Part shown: piece by piece, positions 1 to 7,186 of the stretch
How positions within the stretch are numbered: position 1 is the first letter of the stretch
Layout: every line of letters starts with the position of its first letter
NCBI GenBank assembly: GCA_013329495.1
Contig: DUKC01000078.1
Location: 1-19,548, forward strand
Source: Thermoplasmata archaeon
GTDB lineage: Archaea > Thermoplasmatota > E2 > UBA9212
Reading direction: 5' to 3'
DNA length: 19,548 nucleotides
Translations under genes and position numbers: made by a program
The notes under the pieces: generated by a model
The model's database searches: none
Told to the model about the DNA's origin: nothing
Seen by the model: only the letters and a program-made list of their open reading frames with translations

Positions 1-1
1 G

Positions 2-847
2 CAGTACTTTGAAGCTCGAGTTAAGCGAGCAATAAGGCAACAGGGAAAATTACCAAACCAGGGAGTAGTTGCGGTAGCTCTATCGGGAGGTGTTGATAGC
101 CTGGTCACTCTAAAAATGCTTGCCAAGCTAATAGAAAAAAGGTCGAATGTTGAATTGCACGCAATATCTGTGGATGAGGGAATAAAAGCATATCGCAACT
201 TGACTCTAAAAACCGCGTCAGAATACTGCAATGAATGGAATGTTCCTTGGCATCTGCTTTCTTTTAAAAAAGAAATTGGATATACTCTTGACGAAATCTC
301 CAAAATTAGGAATGGCTACAACGAGTGCACCTACTGTGGCGTATTCAGGAGATGGTTGATCAATCGAAAGGCAAAGGAATTGGGAGCATCAAGATTAGCA
401 ACTGGCCACCAGTTGGATGATAACGCTCAAACGATTCTTATGAATTGGATCACAGCTAATGTAGAAAGGTTAGCAAGATTGGGTCCACACTCAGAAGTTC
501 AGCCTGGTCTTATACCAAGAATGATGCCGCTGAGGATTGTGCCAAAGGCTGAGGTTATGCTCTATGCTTCCTTAAACTATATAAAAATTCATCCCAAAAA
601 TTGCCCGTATTCAATTCGTGCTTTCAGAAAAAACTTTAAGAACGTGTTAGAGTTCTTGGAATCCAAGAAACCTGGCATAAGTTACTCACTAGTTAAAAGC
701 TATGATTCGATCAAAGACATTTTACTTCAAAAGTACAGCTCTGAAAAACTCAACTCATGCTCTGAGTGTGGAGAGCCTACTTCTCAGGATACCTGTAAAG
801 CATGCAAGTTACTCGAAAAACTAAAAAAAGAGGGATCAAATCAATAA
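2..847 (+). CDS. TtuA/Ncs6-family tRNA 2-thiolation enzyme, 5'-truncated by the window edge
   Basis: Cytosolic PP-loop ATPase that adenylates a tRNA uridine and replaces its C2 oxygen with sulfur; TtuA acts on U54/T54, Ncs6/NcsA on U34. The frame is open from base 2 and the gene begins before the window, so the ATG at 116 is internal: the P-loop SGGVDS lies upstream of it at 83-100. Three cysteines that would ligate a [4Fe-4S] cluster are seen: a CTYC pair (326-328 and 335-337) and the Cys of NCPYS (602-604). The C-terminus has a second zinc-finger-like pair of CxxC motifs (CSEC near 758-769, CKAC near 794-805). The N-terminal zinc finger expected of the family would be outside the window. 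281 residues are visible; it ends TAA. The C-terminal zinc ribbon and three-Cys set favour TtuA or a close paralogue. TtuA is typical of thermophiles, but the exact target uridine cannot be decided here. Confidence 0.88.
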   Translation, partial: QYFEARVKRAIRQQGKLPNQGVVAVALSGGVDSLVTLKMLAKLIEKRSNVELHAISVDEGIKAYRNLTLKTASEYCNEWNVPWHLLSFKKEIGYTLDEISKIRNGYNECTYCGVFRRWLINRKAKELGASRLATGHQLDDNAQTILMNWITANVERLARLGPHSEVQPGLIPRMMPLRIVPKAEVMLYASLNYIKIHPKNCPYSIRAFRKNFKNVLEFLESKKPGISYSLVKSYDSIKDILLQKYSSEKLNSCSECGEPTSQDTCKACKLLEKLKKEGSNQ

Positions 848-849
848 AT

Positions 850-3027
850 ATGCCACCCTTAAGAAAAGTTGCAATAGTTATCCTAGCAATCATTTTAGCT
901 AATGTTTTTAGTGGGTGTGTAGAAATGAAAGAAGAACAAAGAATAAACAAGGTTGTGGTGAAAGAGTCGGAAGAAGGATTAAGGATTTCTAATCCCTATT
1001 TGGCTTTAAGATACAATTTTGGTCTTGGGTCATTTGACCTTGAAATGAAAAATATTATCGGCAAAATCAAAAATGCTGTCTCTAGCGTTACAGTCAATGA
1101 AAAAAGAATTTATTCCAGAGATTACCAAAAGAGAAGATGGAAAGAAAAAATCATAGAAGATGAAATCGGGAAAGGAAAAGAGGTAGAGCTAATTCTTGCA
1201 TCTTCGGAGCTTCCAACTCTTGTTATTCAAATAAAAGTGTATGAAGACAAAGACTTTGTAATTTTAAAATCTGAAATAAAAAACACACTCGACAAAAGCC
1301 TTTTGGTGACTGAATTTAGGCCCCTTGAAGTTAATCCAAGACTCAATGGAGCAATGGAATTGGAATCTCCCCCCTCTTGCTGGAGAATGCTTTTAGACGG
1401 ATACGGATCTTGGGAATACACAGGGATAAGAAGTATTTCTAAGGACTCTTTTGGAAAAAGTTGGTGGATTCAATCGTTAGTTGATCCCAGTAACTGTTTT
1501 TCCTTCACATCAGGTTCGTTAACTGCCCTTACCTGGAAAACTTCCTTAAATCATGAATTAAAGAAAGAAGATTTCCATTGGTGGGCTCAATGCGGCGGAG
1601 AAGGAGAAAAAATAAGTTTGCCTCCCAGCCACTCTGTCTGTTCAGAAGAGATATATGTTGGCTTTTCAAAAGAGCCTTTTGAGTCTCTAGAAGAGTGGGG
1701 GAGGATAGCAGGAAAAATAAACCATGCAATACCACAGGATGCACCGCCTAAAGGGTGGTGTTCTTGGTGTTGTTATTTTGATAAGGTAGACAGAGAAGAC
1801 GTGTTGAAGAATGCAAGGTTTATAAAGGAAAATTTAAAAGGCTTAGGCTATGAGTACATTCAAATAGACGATGGCTGGCAGAAAGCATGGGGATGCTGGG
1901 AAGCCAATAGCAAGTTTTCCTCTGGAATGAAAGGAATAGCAGAAGAGTTGCATGGTTTGGGCTTTAAGGCAGGTTTATGGCTCGCTCCTTTCTTGGTAGA
2001 CGAAAAATTGCCGTTGGTAAAAGAGCACCCAGATTGGTTTTTAAAAGATGGAGAAGGCGATTATATAAAATACAAGGCAGATGCTGGCTCCTTTCCAAAC
2101 ATTTTTGGTTCTCCGCATCTATGCCTAGATGCAACCCATCCTGAAGTGCAGGAATGGCTCACAAATCTTTTTACTGAAATAAAAGGGTGGGGATTTAATT
2201 ATCTGAAGCTCGATTTCTTATTTGTAGGGGCTTATGAAGGAACTCACTGGGATAAATCCGCAACCGGAGTTAAAGCGTTGAGAGAAGGGTTAAAAATTAT
2301 TCGAAAAAGTGTTGGCGATGATACTTATATTCTAGCTTGTGGTGCTCCTGTATTGCCAGTGATTGGAGTTGCAAACGGATACAGAGTAGGACCAGATATA
2401 AGTTACGGAATCTTGGGAATCGACATATTAATCTGGCCTTTTGTCAAGTGGGAAGCAAGAAACGTGGCTACGAGATATTTCATGAATGGAGAGATGTTCA
2501 ACAGTGATCCAGATGTTATCCTAGTTGGATATCATTCATTAAGCTTGGAAGAGGCAAAAACTATTGTAAATCTGAATGTATTCTCCAATGGTGTGTTGAT
2601 GTTAGGAGATGAATTATCTTCCTTGACTTCTGATAGAGTGAATTTATTAACTAATAAAGAAATTTTGAATTTAACAGGTCTAGAACAAACTGCAAAACCT
2701 CTTGACCTCTTTGAACATCCTGACGAATCTCTGAAAATTAACCTACTTGGCTCATCAATAGGGCTCACTCCCCAATTAGCTGAGATATGGGATTTAAAAA
2801 TAGATGAAAACACCCATGTGGTTGGAATTTTTAATTGGGGAAACAGGAGAAAAGAAATAAGCTTAGACTTTTCAAAAATCGGGTTGAATTCGCAAGACTG
2901 CGAGGTTTACGATTTGTGGGAAGGAAAAAAGATAAGAGATTGCATTGATTCCTACGAAACAGGGTTAAACCCTCATTCTTCTCAACTACTCAAAATTAGC
3001 TCCACCAAGAATATCAAACCTAACTAA
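850..3027 (+). CDS. Lipid-anchored GH36 alpha-galactosidase-like glycosidase
   Basis: Predicted secreted lipoprotein hydrolysing terminal alpha-galactosides (or alpha-N-acetylgalactosaminides). I chose the ATG at 850 over the in-frame ATG at 802, which overlaps the previous gene: 850 is two bases after that gene's stop, has GAGGG at 830-834, and gives a clean signal peptide with lipobox FSGC (Cys23). The protein is 725 aa, usual for GH36. An N-terminal beta-sandwich (about 30-290) leads into a TIM barrel with WCSWCC and the substrate-binding QIDDGWQ. The likely nucleophile is Asp455 in YLKLDF and the acid/base Asp516 in YRVGPDIS. A C-terminal beta domain follows. Tandem TAA TAA ends the gene. 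It probably shares a transcript with the tRNA thiolase upstream. Regioselectivity and the exact sugar are not readable from sequence; a transglycosylase or raffinose-synthase-like role is a less likely alternative. Confidence 0.88.
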   Translation: MPPLRKVAIVILAIILANVFSGCVEMKEEQRINKVVVKESEEGLRISNPYLALRYNFGLGSFDLEMKNIIGKIKNAVSSVTVNEKRIYSRDYQKRRWKEKIIEDEIGKGKEVELILASSELPTLVIQIKVYEDKDFVILKSEIKNTLDKSLLVTEFRPLEVNPRLNGAMELESPPSCWRMLLDGYGSWEYTGIRSISKDSFGKSWWIQSLVDPSNCFSFTSGSLTALTWKTSLNHELKKEDFHWWAQCGGEGEKISLPPSHSVCSEEIYVGFSKEPFESLEEWGRIAGKINHAIPQDAPPKGWCSWCCYFDKVDREDVLKNARFIKENLKGLGYEYIQIDDGWQKAWGCWEANSKFSSGMKGIAEELHGLGFKAGLWLAPFLVDEKLPLVKEHPDWFLKDGEGDYIKYKADAGSFPNIFGSPHLCLDATHPEVQEWLTNLFTEIKGWGFNYLKLDFLFVGAYEGTHWDKSATGVKALREGLKIIRKSVGDDTYILACGAPVLPVIGVANGYRVGPDISYGILGIDILIWPFVKWEARNVATRYFMNGEMFNSDPDVILVGYHSLSLEEAKTIVNLNVFSNGVLMLGDELSSLTSDRVNLLTNKEILNLTGLEQTAKPLDLFEHPDESLKINLLGSSIGLTPQLAEIWDLKIDENTHVVGIFNWGNRRKEISLDFSKIGLNSQDCEVYDLWEGKKIRDCIDSYETGLNPHSSQLLKISSTKNIKPN

Positions 3028-3060
3028 TAAATATCGGTTTTGCATATTTTTTAGATAGCA

Positions 3061-3148
3061 CCCGCCTTAACTCAGCCTGGATAGAGTGGCCGGCTGTAGA
3101 CCCTTGGCTGATACCGGCATGTCCCCGGTTCAAATCCGGGAGGCGGGA
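3061..3148 (+). tRNA. tRNA-Tyr(GTA) with a 13-nt intron
   Basis: A full cloverleaf folds by eye: acceptor CCCGCCT (3061-3067) with AGGCGGG (3141-3147); D stem ACTC/GAGT (3070-3073, 3084-3087); anticodon stem GCCGG/CCGGC (3089-3093, 3114-3118); five-base variable loop (3119-3123); T stem CCCGG/CCGGG (3124-3128, 3136-3140) with loop TTCAAAT; discriminator A at 3148. CCA is not encoded. Anticodon GTA (3096-3098) reads tyrosine, and the first pair is C-G, the identity pair of archaeal and eukaryal tRNA-Tyr. The anticodon loop only closes if 13 bases (3100-3112) after position 37 are removed, the canonical archaeal intron site. Eighteen of 21 stem pairs are G-C, which hints at growth at high temperature. 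Confidence 0.94.
3100..3112 (+). other. tRNA-Tyr intron, bulge-helix-bulge type
   Basis: Bases lying between tRNA positions 37 and 38. With the anticodon stem as the outer helix, 3094-3097 can face 3107-3110 as the four-pair central helix (one U-U mismatch and one G-U). This leaves three-base bulges at 3098-3100 and 3111-3113, each cut after its second base. That is the geometry the archaeal splicing endonuclease recognises. The inner helix is at most one or two pairs. Confidence 0.8.
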
Positions 3149-3161
3149 CTCTAGATCCTAT

Positions 3162-3171
3162 ATTTTGTTTT
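3162..3171 (+). terminator. Oligo-T terminator candidate after tRNA-Tyr
   Basis: The run ATTTTGTTTT starts 14 bases after the mature tRNA end, the kind of T-rich stretch at which archaeal RNA polymerase stops. There is no stem-loop before it apart from the tRNA itself. Confidence 0.4.
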
Positions 3172-3213
3172 GACAAAGATTATAGTTACCCTATAAGAAC
3201 AGAGGGAAATAGA

Positions 3214-3222
3214 TTTTTATAT
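3214..3222 (+). promoter_or_regulatory. TATA-box candidate for the CPBP protease gene
   Basis: TTTTTATAT is centred about 25 bases before the ATG at 3243. Archaeal transcription would then start at or next to the start codon, giving a leaderless message. No convincing ribosome binding site precedes that ATG: the nearest purine run, AAGAGG, is only two bases from it. Confidence 0.45.
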
Positions 3223-3242
3223 CTTTCTCATGATTAAGAGGC

Positions 3243-4169
3243 ATGCCTTTGTCAGAAAAAATAAATGTTTTACTCTGCAAACTGATTCCTTCGGCTATCA
3301 AACATTTCTTTATTGCATTGAGGAACACTCCCTCGCTTGTTATTTTTATAATTATTTCCTTTTTTTCTATCGAATACGTGGGGTGGTATCAATCAGGTCA
3401 CTCCGGCATGATAGTAGGCGGAGTTGGGTGTCTGGGCATGGTAATTTTTGCTATGGTGATATGGACATTCACTCAAAATTTTAAACCACCTGAACCAGAA
3501 ATAAAAAGACAAAAACTTGGATTAATTACCCTTCTCTTTTACTTCCTATTCCTAATTCTTTGTGCATGTTATTGGCATTTTGGTTGGAAAACTCAGCTCC
3601 CCTATCCTTTGAACAACCTATTTCTTGGAAGTGCAGAGTTGACTTCCAAACTTTTTGTAGCCTTACGAGGCATACTCATAGGTTTTTTAATACCGTTTAT
3701 TTTATTTCGGCTCTTTAAATATCGCTCCAATGACATGGGAATCTGCATTCACTTTTGGTGGCTTGGATTGTTGTTGATGTGCATTTTTAGCTGTGCCGAG
3801 TTTGTTAGTGCTTTTGTTTCATCAGGTACAGCCCGCCTCAACAAGGGTTTTTTATTTGATTTTGTTGACATGTTTTTCACGGTTGGCTTTGTCGAGGAAT
3901 TTTACTTCAGAGGCTTACTGCAGCCTCATTTAGAAGCAATTAGCAAGAACAAGTTAAACGGCGTGGTCATAATGGCTATCTTGTTTGGCCTCTGGCATTT
4001 CCCAGCAAACGTTGCTATGTTTGGAGCCAAACCATTGGTTGTAATCGCGGGATGCTTGGGCGGACCAGCAATATTTGGGTTGCTGATGGGTTATTTGTAC
4101 TTAAGAACGAGAAGCATAGCCCCGGGATCATTGTTTCATGCATGGTACAACACTATGGTTTTTGTATAG
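3243..4169 (+). CDS. CPBP-family (CAAX/Abi-type) intramembrane metalloprotease
   Basis: Integral membrane protein of about eight hydrophobic segments. The core motifs of the CPBP family are present in order: EEFYFR (Glu218, Glu219, Arg223), FGLWH (His252) and HAWYN (His299, Asn303), which form the glutamyl/histidyl active site within the membrane. Family roles include processing of prenylated proteins, peptide modification and self-immunity; the target here is unknown. The start at 3243 is preferred because a TATA-like box lies about 25 bases upstream; an overlapping ATG at 3230 is in another frame. The gene ends in TAG after residue 308, only five residues beyond the last catalytic Asn, which cuts the final membrane helix short. 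It is the only complete gene in the window ending in TAG, and the frame stays open for 39 more codons. Confidence 0.87.
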   Translation: MPLSEKINVLLCKLIPSAIKHFFIALRNTPSLVIFIIISFFSIEYVGWYQSGHSGMIVGGVGCLGMVIFAMVIWTFTQNFKPPEPEIKRQKLGLITLLFYFLFLILCACYWHFGWKTQLPYPLNNLFLGSAELTSKLFVALRGILIGFLIPFILFRLFKYRSNDMGICIHFWWLGLLLMCIFSCAEFVSAFVSSGTARLNKGFLFDFVDMFFTVGFVEEFYFRGLLQPHLEAISKNKLNGVVIMAILFGLWHFPANVAMFGAKPLVVIAGCLGGPAIFGLLMGYLYLRTRSIAPGSLFHAWYNTMVFV

Positions 4170-4289
4170 CTCATTTGGCAGACAAAAAAGGGTAAGCAAA
4201 CCGGAAAAGTGTGGATAAAAACATCAATGGGGGAGAGTATTGCTGTGATGCCGTGCATATTCCCCAAAACAACATTGATTAGATTTTGA
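4170..4289 (+). other. In-frame open extension after the TAG of the CPBP gene
   Basis: After the TAG at 4167-4169 the frame continues for 39 sense codons to a TGA at 4287-4289. The first residues, LIW then QTKKGKQTGK, would finish the last hydrophobic helix and add a basic tail, as expected for a protein with this segment in the membrane. Without recoding this is plain intergenic sequence between two convergent genes. The remaining bases up to 4389 hold nothing I can recognise. Confidence 0.35.
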
Positions 4290-4389
4290 GTCTGATGTTG
4301 TGAACCACATTTTTGTTTTTGTGTGCAATATAAAATTAGCAACCACTTCTTTTAACTCTTGCATGAGTATTCCAAAAGGCGTCCCAAAT

Positions 4390-5040
4390 TCACTCTCCAA
4401 AACCATCCATACCAATTAAAGGAACAAAAACACAACCGCCCAAATTCTTTTGAACCACTTTGCCTCTTTTTTTAATGACCAAAGTTAATTCAGAAAGATA
4501 CTTGCCAACCGGAACCAATCCTCGCCCTCCATCAACCAACTGCTCAACGAGATGCGAAGGAACCTTGGGTGCGGCGCAAGTCACATAGAACCTGTCGAAT
4601 GGAGCATGTTGAAGCAACCCAAGCGATCCATCTCCTTCAACCACCGTCACATTCTTTATTCCTACCTTTTCAAGGTTTTTTCTGGCAAAATCTGCGAGCC
4701 TGGCTATTCTTTCTATCGAATAGACCTGTCCTTCATCCCCAACCATTCTCGCAACCAACGCTGCGTGATAGCCCGACCCTGCTCCAACTTCCAGAACTTT
4801 CAACTTGGGTTTCAGATTCAAGGCCTCGCACATTATTGCAATCATAGAAGGGGCACTGATCGTCTGCCCCTCACCTATTTCCAGCGGATTGTCAAGGTAG
4901 GCAAATGATTTTAAATTCTCGGGAATAAATTTCTCACGTGGAATAGATAGCATCGCTTTCTCTAACATTTGGCTACTTATGTAGCCTCGATTTTTTAGTT
5001 GTTTTACTAATCTTTCCCGATCCAACTCTGATTGTTTCAT
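4390..5040 (-). CDS. pcm: Protein-L-isoaspartate O-methyltransferase
   Basis: Cytosolic repair enzyme transferring a methyl group from S-adenosylmethionine to L-isoaspartyl residues of damaged proteins, allowing them to revert to aspartate. It is 216 aa, the normal size. It has the family signature GEGQTISAPSMIA (about 57-69), the SAM-binding loop VLEVGAGSGYH (82-92), the acidic motif II ending in Glu110 (VYSIE), and the later VTCAAPKVP segment (153-161). The C-terminus is intact and ends TGA. It begins with ATG at 5040. Candidate TATA-like sequences lie 26-45 bases upstream. It is convergent with the CPBP protease and 94 bases downstream of the dipeptidase stop. Such repair is often prominent in heat-exposed organisms, but the gene is common everywhere. 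Confidence 0.95.
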   Translation of the reverse strand: MKQSELDRERLVKQLKNRGYISSQMLEKAMLSIPREKFIPENLKSFAYLDNPLEIGEGQTISAPSMIAIMCEALNLKPKLKVLEVGAGSGYHAALVARMVGDEGQVYSIERIARLADFARKNLEKVGIKNVTVVEGDGSLGLLQHAPFDRFYVTCAAPKVPSHLVEQLVDGGRGLVPVGKYLSELTLVIKKRGKVVQKNLGGCVFVPLIGMDGFGE

Positions 5041-5134
5041 TCTCTTTGATTATTACTACCCTTTGACTATACTTAAGGTTTTATACGAAGTACTCTAAAG
5101 ACTTGATTAGGCAGCAAAGCCCTACAAAATCTCC

Positions 5135-6208
5135 TTAGCCACACACTTCTTTGAACACCCTAAGAAAGTTTTCTCCCATGATTTTCTCAACCTCATTCCT
5201 TGAATAACCCTCTTCAAGCAAACTCTGTGTCAATGCCGGAAAACAAACAATATCCTCCAATCCTGCAGGCGTAGAATCTATGCCATCAAAGTCAGAGCCG
5301 ATAGCTACATAATCAACGCCAACCAGATCGACAACGTAGTTTATGTGCTCTACAACATCCTCCAAAGTCGCTTTTCCACTTTCGTTTAGAAAAGAAGGGC
5401 AAAAGTTAATTCCTATTACTCCCCCTTTTTCTGCTATTGCTTTTATTTGACCGTCCTTCAAATTTCTCTTGTGGTTGCACAGTTCCCACACGGACGAGTG
5501 GCTTGCTATAACAGGCTGTTTGCTACAGTTTACAACTTGCCAAAAACTAGTTTCTGACATATGAGAGACGTCTATCAAAATTCCAAGCTCATTCATCTTT
5601 TTAATTACCTCTTTTCCGAATTCTGTCAATCCTTGATTTGACTTTCGTGATTTAGGGAATCTTTCATAAACTCCATCGGCTATCTGGTTGCTGTAGCTCC
5701 AAGTGAGAGTTATGTACCTAACACCTAGATCATAAAAATAATCCAAATTTGATAACTTGCCCTCTAGAGCACTACCCCCTTCAATTACCAGAATAGCTGC
5801 TATCTTTCCTTGCCCATTTATCTCTGCTATGTTTTTAGAGTTAAATGCTTGCTCAACTCCCCTGTTTTCTTTAACAAATTTTTCAAAGGCATCTGTTATC
5901 TTTTCTGCTCTTTCAAATGACCTGTTAGGATAATATATGGGCGATATCCATACAGCAAAACATTGGACCTCCACTCCTCCTTCCTTCATTCTCGGAACGT
6001 CTAAGTGTCCTCTATCGCTTCTTATGGAAAGGTTTCTGCCCTTATCCACTATCTCAAGCAGACTATCGCAATGGAGGTCAACAACAGGTATTGACTTTTG
6101 AATTGGTGGCATCGATTCCGAAGCCTCTTTCTTTTCAACACAACATCCAAACCCTAAGGACAAGATCATTGTTATTGCCAGTATCACTGCAATGATTTTA
6201 CACTGCAT
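5135..6208 (-). CDS. Lipid-anchored M19 membrane dipeptidase
   Basis: Zinc dipeptidase of the renal dipeptidase (DPEP1) family, here predicted on the outer face of the membrane through a signal peptide with lipobox GFGC (Cys22, followed by a second Cys). Expected metal and catalytic residues are all visible: His46 and Asp48 in DLHCDS, the bridging Glu143 in VIEGG, His216 in DVSH, His237 in ASHS, and the catalytic Asp306 in GSDFDG. The intervals 143-216-237-306 equal those in human DPEP1 (125-198-219-288). Length is 357 aa, ending TAA. It probably cleaves dipeptides, possibly with D-residues; beta-lactam or other amide substrates are family alternatives. A TATA-like box just before the ATG suggests a leaderless transcript. 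Confidence 0.93.
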   Translation of the reverse strand: MQCKIIAVILAITMILSLGFGCCVEKKEASESMPPIQKSIPVVDLHCDSLLEIVDKGRNLSIRSDRGHLDVPRMKEGGVEVQCFAVWISPIYYPNRSFERAEKITDAFEKFVKENRGVEQAFNSKNIAEINGQGKIAAILVIEGGSALEGKLSNLDYFYDLGVRYITLTWSYSNQIADGVYERFPKSRKSNQGLTEFGKEVIKKMNELGILIDVSHMSETSFWQVVNCSKQPVIASHSSVWELCNHKRNLKDGQIKAIAEKGGVIGINFCPSFLNESGKATLEDVVEHINYVVDLVGVDYVAIGSDFDGIDSTPAGLEDIVCFPALTQSLLEEGYSRNEVEKIMGENFLRVFKEVCG

Positions 6209-6230
6209 ATAATTTTATAATTTTCAACTA

Positions 6231-6240
6231 ATATAAAAAC
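6231..6240 (-). promoter_or_regulatory. TATA-box candidate for the dipeptidase gene
   Basis: On the minus strand this reads GTTTTTATAT, 23-32 bases before the ATG at 6208. The intervening sequence has no Shine-Dalgarno-like stretch, consistent with leaderless transcription. Confidence 0.45.
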
Positions 6241-6284
6241 CATTAGTCCTAATGAAGAATTTCTATTTTTGAATCATAAAAAAC

Positions 6285-6944
6285 TCAAGCTATTTCTATC
6301 AAGACCTTTACTTCTTGACCATCAGTGATTTTTAGCTTATTTCTTAGATAATGCTGCGATGCAATCTCTAGCACATTTTCATAGCGTGTGCGAGCAGGGA
6401 TAACGACCCAACAAGGCACGTTCCTTACTTTTGCCTTAAAACACCTGACCAGACCAAAGGAATGTCCCTTCTTTTTGAACCCTTTTAGTTCCAAGTCCTT
6501 TGCATTTTTTAAAATTTCTAGCTTTTCTAGTTCTCTTTCCTCAACCTTGATATTTAGTGTTCCGAAATAGGGCGAGAACTTGCACACTTCCTCAAATTTA
6601 CTTTTGTATTGACTCACGTAGTACTTTCCTTCTCCCACACCTGTTATGACCTTTCCCTTCACCTCAATTCTCGAAGAGTTTGCAATTAGCTGACGATAAG
6701 ATCTGTATTCTTTCTTAAGCGCACCCCTACCCATTTCTGTAATAAGGACGTATTGTGAATTGCTTCGCCGTTCTCTCCAGATGTAATCCAGTTTCTCAAG
6801 TTTCAAAAGCATTTTGGAGGCGGTCTGTTGAGAGGTTCCCAAGAGGTTAGCCAGCTGGGTATAAGTAATCTGAACAGGTACGCTTATTGCACCTTCAAGT
6901 GCGAGAGTCTTCAACACTTGCAAATTTTTTACTTCTTCAATCAT
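6285..6944 (-). CDS. ribK: HTH-fused CTP-dependent riboflavin kinase (DUF120)
   Basis: Archaeal enzyme making FMN from riboflavin with CTP as phosphate donor. The N-terminus (about 1-85) is a winged helix-turn-helix, with TYTQLANLLGTSQQTASKML as the recognition region, so it may also regulate its own or riboflavin genes. The C-terminus (about 95-219) is the RibK barrel: GVGEGKYYVSQY, then SPYFGTLNIKV for nucleotide and flavin binding, then CWVVIPARTRYENVLEI and the final LKITDGQEVKV. I start it at ATG 6944 (219 aa); an in-frame TTG at 6953 would add three residues. A TATA-like box 27-38 bases before 6944 fits a leaderless message. It ends TGA. The fusion architecture is seen in several euryarchaeal lineages. 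Confidence 0.92.
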   Translation of the reverse strand: MIEEVKNLQVLKTLALEGAISVPVQITYTQLANLLGTSQQTASKMLLKLEKLDYIWRERRSNSQYVLITEMGRGALKKEYRSYRQLIANSSRIEVKGKVITGVGEGKYYVSQYKSKFEEVCKFSPYFGTLNIKVEERELEKLEILKNAKDLELKGFKKKGHSFGLVRCFKAKVRNVPCWVVIPARTRYENVLEIASQHYLRNKLKITDGQEVKVLIEIA

Positions 6945-6970
6945 AGGCTTCAAATAATAGGAAACTTGTG

Positions 6971-6982
6971 TTTATTAAATTA
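6971..6982 (-). promoter_or_regulatory. TATA-box candidate for ribK
   Basis: Minus-strand TAATTTAATAAA lies 27-38 bases before the ATG at 6944. The rest of the 242-base gap up to 7186, which separates ribK from the end of the glycosidase operon, holds only AT-rich sequence and one weak inverted repeat (TAAAC/GTTTA at 7123-7140). Confidence 0.4.
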
Positions 6983-7186
6983 TCTTTTATTTTTGTCTAG
7001 GATAAATAAAAAGAAAAATCATTTTTCAAGAGAAATCGGAAGCCCTATATCTATGAGAGGCTAGAAATTCAACCAAATCCAAGCTCTATCTCTTCTTTTC
7101 TATAGATTTTCGTGCATGAGTTTAAACGCTCAAAAGTTTAGATATAAACAGAAGCCTTTCTTCATTTCAAATTTTGACCTTAAATT

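Noticed and set aside
3230-3484. 84-codon plus-strand frame at the start of the CPBP gene
   Set aside because: It overlaps the CPBP gene in another frame, has no recognisable motif and an irregular composition, whereas the CPBP frame has the full family signature.
4244-4300. Possible C/D box sRNA (GTGATGC and CTGA elements)
   Set aside because: The C box has a mismatch at an invariant base, there is no clear D'/C' pair, and no flanking stem.
4136-4415. Two short minus-strand frames between the CPBP and pcm genes
   Set aside because: Low-complexity, Cys/His/Gln-rich products without a start signal or motif; they overlap each other and the ends of both genes.
7120-7140. Palindrome GTTTAAAC and inverted repeat TAAAC/GTTTA after the operon end
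   Set aside because: Five-base arms of A/T-rich sequence are common by chance here; not enough to call a terminator or operator.
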